Assembly: GCF_050946405.1 (NCBI RefSeq)
Contig: NZ_JBMNUS010000001.1
Coordinates: 372,001 to 436,000 of the forward strand
Source of the DNA: Pseudochelatococcus sp050946405
Lineage (GTDB): Bacteria; Pseudomonadota; Alphaproteobacteria; Rhizobiales; Beijerinckiaceae
DNA: 64,000 nt
Direction: 5' to 3'
The notes under the pieces: model-generated
What the model saw: only the letters and a program-made list of their open reading frames with translations
Database searches by the model: none
What the model was told of the DNA's origin: nothing
Part shown: positions 59,022-64,000 of the stretch, piece after piece
Numbering within the stretch: position 1 is the first letter of the stretch
Layout of the letters: each line of letters opens with the position of its first letter
Translations under genes and position numbers: made by a program

Positions 59022-60056
59022 TCAGCTTCCGGCGCGATCGTCGATCTTGTTCTCCGAAACCTGCTGGACGCGGTTGGGCCGCCGCCGCATCCCGCCGAGC
59101 CGCACCTCGGGAAACAGCGTGTCGGCATAAAGCGGCGCCAGCGCACGGTCGTCGAGACGACGGACGGCCGCGAGCTGGCGCCTGCGGCGCAGCGTGCCGC
59201 CGAGGTTCGCCACGTTCCACAGCAGTCCGCGCAGCTTCGGCCGCCGCGGTGCCCGCAGCACGATGTCGGCCAGGGTATAGCCGAGATAAAGCGGCAGATA
59301 GAGCGCCAGCATGCGCGCCCCGGCATTGGCGATGAGCGAGGCGAGCCGGTTCTTGCTGCCATGGAACACCAGCGGATCGGCCGCCGCGCCGATCGTGTCG
59401 CCGACATTGTGGAACGCCACCGCCGTCGGGAGCACGCGCTGCGGGCCGGCGATGGCGGAAACCCGCCAGCCGAGATCGCTGTCCTCGAAGCCGTAGAAGA
59501 ACCGGCCGTCGAAGGCGCCGGCGGCGCGCACCGCCTCGCGGCGCATCAGCACGGCCGAGCAGTTGATCCACAGCCGCGTCGCCGGGACGTCGATCCGCTC
59601 CGCGGGCCAGCCCTCGCAGGCGTCCCACGCAAGGCCGATGCGGCTCAGGACGCCGCCGTAGGAGTTGACGAAGCCGCGGTCGTTGCCGTAGATCACCACC
59701 CCGCCCACCGCCGAGATCCCCGCATCGCGGTCGAGTTCCGCGACGCAAACCGCGAGCCAGTCGGGCGCAAGCTCCACGTCGCTGTCGATGAAGGCGAGAT
59801 ACTCGCCCCGCGCCGCGTCGATGCCCGCGTTTCTGGCGCCCGCCGGCCCGCTGGGCCGGATGCGGATATACCGGAACGGGATCGGTCCGGGTTCCCGCAT
59901 CCGCGCGGTCAGTGCGGCCTCGGTGCCGTCGGTCGAGCCGTTGTCGACCACGATGATCTCGAAATCGCGGCGGATCTGCGCCTCCAGCGCGGCGAACACG
60001 GCCTGCAAGTCCTTGAGGCGGTTGAATGTCGGGATGATCACCGAAACGCGCGTCAT
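59022..60056 (-). CDS. Family 2 glycosyltransferase (rhamnosyltransferase-like)
   Basis: A 344-residue GT-A enzyme. MTRVSVIIPTFNRLKDLQAV and VVDNGSTDGTE bind nucleotide sugar; IDSDVE is the metal site; GRFFYGFEDSDLGWRV is the acceptor/base region. The C-terminus has a hydrophobic stretch (ALYLPLYLGYTLADIVL) that may attach it to the membrane. ATG 60056 overlaps the stop of the Wzy-like gene (ATGA). Confidence 0.92.
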   Translation of the reverse strand: MTRVSVIIPTFNRLKDLQAVFAALEAQIRRDFEIIVVDNGSTDGTEAALTARMREPGPIPFRYIRIRPSGPAGARNAGIDAARGEYLAFIDSDVELAPDWLAVCVAELDRDAGISAVGGVVIYGNDRGFVNSYGGVLSRIGLAWDACEGWPAERIDVPATRLWINCSAVLMRREAVRAAGAFDGRFFYGFEDSDLGWRVSAIAGPQRVLPTAVAFHNVGDTIGAAADPLVFHGSKNRLASLIANAGARMLALYLPLYLGYTLADIVLRAPRRPKLRGLLWNVANLGGTLRRRRQLAAVRRLDDRALAPLYADTLFPEVRLGGMRRRPNRVQQVSENKIDDRAGS

Positions 60057-61528
60057 GCCGGGATGTCCTTGCCTGAAACCTCGCTGTCGCGAACGTAGCC
60101 GGCCATTGCGGCGAGCACCGTGATCAGCGCCATATGATGATCGAACCAGAAGGAGAAATCGGTCGTCTGCTGCACCATCAGCCCGGCGAAGCCCCAGAAC
60201 ACGCCGGCGAAGAACAGCCCTGCCGGCGAGGAGGCCCTGCCCGCGTCGTGGAACAGCTTCGCGAGCGAGGCGATGAAGAAGCCGAAGCAGATGATGCCGA
60301 TGATGCCGATCTCGGCAAGCAACCACAGATAGACGTTGTGAACCGGGGCGATGGACTTGATGTTCGCCTCTTGCCGGAAGCTGGCGATCATCTCGTTGAT
60401 TTCGGCGAGTTCCGGGTTGTAGAGGCCGAGCTTCTCGAAGAACTGCATCGGCCCCACCCCGAGAAGCGGCGCGTGCTGCCAGATCGCCACCGCCGAATCG
60501 TTGTAATTGGCGCGGAAATCGACGGAGGCTCCGAAGTCGCCGGTGAGCCGCTCCATGATGCGGTCCGTGAACGGCGCGATCACGACGAGCCCGGCGACGA
60601 CGCAGATCACCGCCGCCCCGAGCAGGCGCGGCACGCTGACATGCCGGCGCCAGGTGAGTTGAAGCGCGAGCCCTCCGACTGCCCCGAACAAGGCGGCCAC
60701 CGGCGCGCGCGATTGCGACAGCACGATGGCCAGGCAGCCGAGGAGCCCCGCGCCGACGGCGATCAGCCGCAGCCGCCGGTCCATGCGCGCGAAGCCCAGC
60801 GCCAGAAAGCCGGGAACGAAGGTCAGCAGGAAAGGGGCGTACATGTTGGGATGTCCCAACGTGCCGGTTGCGCGGTGGGCCATTTCACCGACCTGCGCCG
60901 AAAGGTCGCTGAGGCCGCTGCCGCCCGCACCGAGGGCGAATTGCAGGAAGCCGATGGCGAATTGCGCCAGCAGCACCAGCAGCAGGCCGAGGAACAGGGT
61001 ATGCTTGCGGTCCTCGTCCATCAGGCTGCGCAGCAGCACGAACATCAACAGATACTTGACGATGCGCATCGTCTCGATCATCGGCACCACGAGCGGGTCC
61101 ACCCGGAAGGCGGAAACCGCCATCACCGCGATCATGGCCAGAAACGCAGGCTCCACCGCAAGCCGCCGCGGCGCGACCGCGCACGACACGCGGCCCTTCA
61201 GCGCCGCCTGCACGAGCGCCGTCGCCGCGAGCGCCAGCGTCACGATATCCGCCGGTGTCCAATAGAGCCCGCCGGGACCGTAGTCGCCGAACGATTCGTC
61301 GAAGCTGAAATATTGCCGGTTGTAGGAGATGGCGAAAACGAGCGCGACCAGCAGCGGCGCGACCACATCCCGCAGCAGCGCCGCCAGGATGACGGTGCCG
61401 AAGAACGCGGCCGCGACGAGCATCGCCTTGGCGCCCGCCTCCGAAAGGGCGACGACGGCGGCGGTCGCCGCCATCGCGCCGGCCGCCGCCGCCGCGCCGC
61501 GCAGAAAAACGCCGCCGGACGCCGTCAC
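60053..61528 (-). CDS. O-antigen ligase / Wzy-like polysaccharide polymerase
   Basis: A 491-residue inner-membrane protein with about 12 hydrophobic segments and a large periplasmic loop of the Wzy_C type (GHPNMYAPFLLTFVPG, SQSRAPVAALFG, then HNVYLWLLAEIGIIG). It probably polymerises repeat units of an exopolysaccharide. GTG 61528 overlaps the stop of the upstream glycosidase gene (GTGA). Ligase versus polymerase cannot be separated by sequence; the EPS context favours polymerase. Confidence 0.88.
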   Translation of the reverse strand: MTASGGVFLRGAAAAAGAMAATAAVVALSEAGAKAMLVAAAFFGTVILAALLRDVVAPLLVALVFAISYNRQYFSFDESFGDYGPGGLYWTPADIVTLALAATALVQAALKGRVSCAVAPRRLAVEPAFLAMIAVMAVSAFRVDPLVVPMIETMRIVKYLLMFVLLRSLMDEDRKHTLFLGLLLVLLAQFAIGFLQFALGAGGSGLSDLSAQVGEMAHRATGTLGHPNMYAPFLLTFVPGFLALGFARMDRRLRLIAVGAGLLGCLAIVLSQSRAPVAALFGAVGGLALQLTWRRHVSVPRLLGAAVICVVAGLVVIAPFTDRIMERLTGDFGASVDFRANYNDSAVAIWQHAPLLGVGPMQFFEKLGLYNPELAEINEMIASFRQEANIKSIAPVHNVYLWLLAEIGIIGIICFGFFIASLAKLFHDAGRASSPAGLFFAGVFWGFAGLMVQQTTDFSFWFDHHMALITVLAAMAGYVRDSEVSGKDIPA

Positions 61529-63213
61529 GGGAGCGGCGCCAGCGTGACGCCGGCGACGGAAGCGGGCGGCAGCGTCAAGGTCAGCACGCCGTCACGAAAA
61601 TCGGCGTCGCCCGGCCGCAGGCCGACCGTATCCGCATCGGAGCGGATGAACCAGCCGTCCTTGCCGAAAGACGCCGCCTTCGCGAACGCGACGCCGGGCA
61701 CCTCGATGATCGCGGTGCCGCGATGCGCATCGGCGGAAGGCCCCGTGATCACGCGCACCTGCGCGCGATAGCCGGCCGCGGCCCCTTCGATCCTGACGGC
61801 GACCTGCTGCGCCCGCGTCAGATCGGCGTTGCTGAGCATGATGCCGATCCGCCCGTCCGCCTGCCGGCCGGCGATGCCGTCGACGGCGGGTGCGTCGTCG
61901 ACCCGGCCCGTAAAACCCTGCTCCGGCGTGGAGAATGTAGGTCCCGACTCGCGGCGCAGCGGCAGCACCGCATCGGTCAGCACCTCGCGGTAAAGGCCGA
62001 AGACCAGCAGCGCGGGTGTCTCGCGAAAGCCGCCGCCGGGCGTGTGGTTGATCCAGCCCATGTTGAGCCAGTCGGACAGCTTGAAGAAGTTCGCGGCCTC
62101 CACGCGCGTGTCGCGCAGGAATACGTCGAGCGTGCGCGCGACGAAGACGCCCGAACCCAGCGTCTTGATATGGTCGAAATAGGGGCTGGTGGGATCGACG
62201 GCGAAGAAGGGCCCCCATTCCGTGATCGCAAGGCCGATGCGGCCCGCCCGCGCGGGTTGCAGCCGGTCGATCTGGGCAGCCGTGTCGCGCATGTTCTTCG
62301 CGATGAGTTGCGGCGCCGCCAGCATGGAGCGATAGACGGCATCCCACCTGCCGCGCGAGCGCGTGGTGACGAGCGGCGCGTAGGAATTGTGGATCGCCAG
62401 AACATCGATGACGTCGCCCGCGCGCGCCAGCACCACCTCGTTCCAGTTGTCGTGCGCGTTGAAACGGTAGGGGCCGTAGTTGAGCAGGCCGATCGCCGCG
62501 ATTTTCGCCTGCGGCAGTTCCTTGCGGATGGCGGCGGCGAAGTCGCGCACGCGCGCCGCGTAGGCTTCCGGCGTGGTGGAGCCGCCGGAAAGGTCGTCCG
62601 CCATGTAGAGTTCGTTGCCGATCTCCCAATAGGGGGCGATGTCCGCGCCGTGCGTGTCGCGAACGTAGGCCGCCCAGGCGGCCGCCTCTTCCGGGGTGCC
62701 GTGGCCGGCGTTCACGGTGATCATCAGCTTCGCGCCGATGGCCTTGGCGAAGGCGGCGATCTCGTCCGTGCCGATGTCGTGGCGGGAGGTTTCGCCGAGT
62801 TTCGGCGCGATCTTCGTCTCCGGCCGCTTGTCGTGCGGGCCCACGCCGTCGCGCCAGTTGTAGAAGTCCGACCACACGCCGCCCGGAAAGCGGATCAGCG
62901 TGATCCCCGCGTCGCGGCTCATGCGGATGATGCCGGCGTCGAGCTGCTTTTCCTTGGCGTTCCAGAGCCCGTTGCCGGCGCGAATCCATTCGACGTTGGT
63001 GCCGAAGACGGGTTCCGGCAGCGGCCGCGCCGGTGCGTCCTGCGCCAGCGTGAAGGTGGTGAGATTATCCGAAGGCGCGTCGACGCCGCGTGCGAGAGCA
63101 ACCGCCGGCGGCGCGGGCGTGGCCGCGAGGGTGACGCCGAGAACGAACGCCGCGAGCCGGCCGATGAAAGCGCGCCTGCGCAGGGGCGGTGGCATCTTGT
63201 CGGACGAAATCAT
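61525..63213 (-). CDS. Exported glycoside hydrolase, GH51/arabinofuranosidase-like
   Basis: A 562-residue protein. A basic N-terminus (RRRAFIGRLAAFVLGVTLAA) suggests Sec or Tat export to the periplasm. A TIM barrel follows, with acid/base Glu in YWEIGNELYM and nucleophile Glu in LAITEWGPFF, and a C-terminal beta-sandwich (about 420-562). The GNE and TEWG pattern fits clan GH-A families such as GH51; GH39 or GH30 are alternatives. AAGGAGG lies 4 bases before ATG 63213. The start overlaps the upstream stop by one base (TGATG). Probably trims or edits the polysaccharide during export. Confidence 0.82.
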   Translation of the reverse strand: MISSDKMPPPLRRRAFIGRLAAFVLGVTLAATPAPPAVALARGVDAPSDNLTTFTLAQDAPARPLPEPVFGTNVEWIRAGNGLWNAKEKQLDAGIIRMSRDAGITLIRFPGGVWSDFYNWRDGVGPHDKRPETKIAPKLGETSRHDIGTDEIAAFAKAIGAKLMITVNAGHGTPEEAAAWAAYVRDTHGADIAPYWEIGNELYMADDLSGGSTTPEAYAARVRDFAAAIRKELPQAKIAAIGLLNYGPYRFNAHDNWNEVVLARAGDVIDVLAIHNSYAPLVTTRSRGRWDAVYRSMLAAPQLIAKNMRDTAAQIDRLQPARAGRIGLAITEWGPFFAVDPTSPYFDHIKTLGSGVFVARTLDVFLRDTRVEAANFFKLSDWLNMGWINHTPGGGFRETPALLVFGLYREVLTDAVLPLRRESGPTFSTPEQGFTGRVDDAPAVDGIAGRQADGRIGIMLSNADLTRAQQVAVRIEGAAAGYRAQVRVITGPSADAHRGTAIIEVPGVAFAKAASFGKDGWFIRSDADTVGLRPGDADFRDGVLTLTLPPASVAGVTLAPLP

Positions 63214-64000
63214 CACGCCTCCTTCGCAAGACGGGGCGTCTGCGTGAGAACGAGCCCCAGCGCAAGACCGCCGTTGCGGTCGATCCACGATACGACTTCC
63301 CGCACCTGCGCCAGTTCATCGCGGCCCGCCGCCACGTCCAGCACGACGCCGCCCGCCGTCTGGGCCGCGCGCAGCGGGATGGGACCGGAGAACAGCGGCC
63401 CGGTGGCGATCAGCGTGATACCGTCAAAACCGTCGCGCCCCTCCGCCGCCGCGGCGACGCGTTCGAGGCCGCCGGTATCCGTCGGCACATCGAGTTCCGC
63501 GAGCCCGGCCGCGCCGGCCTTGCCGCCCGCCGGCCAGCGCCCGGCGTTGATGATCCTGACCGATTTTTCACCCTGATCGCGCAGCGCGAGGGCCAGCGCG
63601 CGCACTCTTGCGGCGGCCTGGGTCGCGGCATGAGACGGCTCGTCGCGCAACGCCATGCAGACGATCGAGCGGGGTTCGCCCTGCGCGAAGCTTTGCCGCA
63701 GGGTCACGGCGGCCGGGGCGAGTTCGTCCCGTCCCGGTCCGTTCCGCCGGCGCCCCAGCGAGACGAGCACCGGCGCGCCGGCCGCGGCCAGATCCCGGCC
63801 CCGCCACACGCGGCTGTCAAGGAACTCCCGCACGGCGACCCAGGCGCCGCCCGCGAAGACGGCGAACACGACCCCCAGCACCATGACGGTGATGTTGCGC
63901 GTGCCCACCGCGAGCGTGGCCTCGGTCGGCTCCTGAATGACGACGATGTTCCCGAGCCGCTCCCGGCGCAGCTCGCGCGCGCTGATGGCTTCCGCGAGCC
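63213..64000 (-). CDS. C-terminal part of a Wzz/GumC-like chain-length protein with a degenerate kinase-like domain
   Basis: The frame is open to the right edge, so the N-terminal part lies outside. Visible: the end of the periplasmic coil (ARELRRERLGNIVVIQEPTE), the second membrane helix (ITVMVLGVVFAVFAGGAWVA), then about 190 cytoplasmic residues. These follow the BY-kinase/CpsD fold pattern (PRSIVCMALRDEPS in place of the Walker A strand and loop, a helix, VRIINAG, FDGITLIATGP, GGVVLDV, LGLVLTQ) but have no GxxGxGKS/T. The protein would fit chain-length control of EPS export without kinase activity. Its stop overlaps the glycosidase start by one base. Confidence 0.75.
   Translation of the reverse strand, partial: LAEAISARELRRERLGNIVVIQEPTEATLAVGTRNITVMVLGVVFAVFAGGAWVAVREFLDSRVWRGRDLAAAGAPVLVSLGRRRNGPGRDELAPAAVTLRQSFAQGEPRSIVCMALRDEPSHAATQAAARVRALALALRDQGEKSVRIINAGRWPAGGKAGAAGLAELDVPTDTGGLERVAAAAEGRDGFDGITLIATGPLFSGPIPLRAAQTAGGVVLDVAAGRDELAQVREVVSWIDRNGGLALGLVLTQTPRLAKEA

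Noticed and set aside
56536..59748. 1070-codon leftward frame opposite the RTX gene
   Set aside because: It mirrors the GGxGxD repeats on the other strand (Val/Ala/Asp strings) and runs into a real glycosyltransferase gene; the RTX frame has a proper start site and domain structure.

Overview
The window is a high-GC chromosomal segment from an alphaproteobacterium, most likely a member of the Hyphomicrobiales (Rhizobiales). Pointers are a CtrA cell-cycle regulator with GANTC (CcrM-type) sites and CtrA-like boxes nearby, a PleC/DivJ/PdhS-type PAS histidine kinase, a phasin and a PHB-depolymerase-family esterase, an IalB protein, the coxB-coxA-ctaB-coxF-ctaG-coxC-surf1 order, and stand-alone petA-petB-petC. 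No species can be named from the sequence alone. Nearly all of the window is ordinary core chromosome; no transposase, integrase, prophage or CRISPR array was seen.

Layout. 1-4.0 kb: an edge fragment, a phasin and a three-PAS histidine kinase. 4.0-6.7 kb: a LysR regulator divergent from malate synthase (aceB). 6.7-13.7 kb: tadA, a RluB-type pseudouridine synthase with very long disordered tails, rsmD, mutL and pgi. 13.9-23.3 kb: a leftward block of an M16 peptidase pair, a DUF3035/BamF-like periplasmic protein, lspA, ileS, ribF and a HAD-IIA phosphatase. 23.5-27.5 kb: DUF2076 protein, a SbmA/BacA-like ABC exporter with a stand-alone Lrp/AsnC sensor domain, and two small proteins. 27.9-30.8 kb: petABC (cytochrome bc1). 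31.0-36.5 kb: apt, a TrmN6-like methyltransferase, an epimerase, queG, a GST and uppP. 36.9-39.7 kb: PHB-depolymerase-like esterase and ctrA. 39.7-45.7 kb: glycine cleavage genes gcvPB-gcvPA-gcvH-gcvT, a lipoprotein and ialB. 46.3-52.7 kb: the aa3-type cytochrome oxidase operon. 52.93 kb: tRNA-Thr(CGT). 53-64 kb: a looser, partly AT-rich zone ending in an exopolysaccharide locus.

How the genes work together. petABC and the cox operon form the ubiquinol-to-oxygen branch of respiration, with heme O synthase, Cox11 and SURF1 as assembly factors. The PAS kinase and CtrA probably belong to the same cell-cycle circuitry, and both have GANTC and CtrA-like sequences upstream. The phasin and the esterase are both polyhydroxyalkanoate genes and share a TGC-rich 10-mer in their promoter regions. 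lspA, uppP, the M16 pair and the BamF-like protein serve the envelope. The right end encodes a translationally coupled leftward set (Wzz/GumC-like protein with a degenerate kinase domain, a GH51-like glycosidase, a Wzy-like polymerase and a GT2 glycosyltransferase) facing a large beta-helix/RTX protein that is probably secreted and polysaccharide-active.

Most notable observations: a paired loss of two of the three protein side-chain ligands of the Mg/Mn site of cytochrome oxidase (one in CoxA, one in CoxB); the EPS/RTX/glycosidase locus; a double-hairpin repeat family with two full copies and a half copy inside the cox operon; a 195-bp in-frame tandem duplication in the pseudouridine synthase; and probable PhaR-like and CtrA-like operators.
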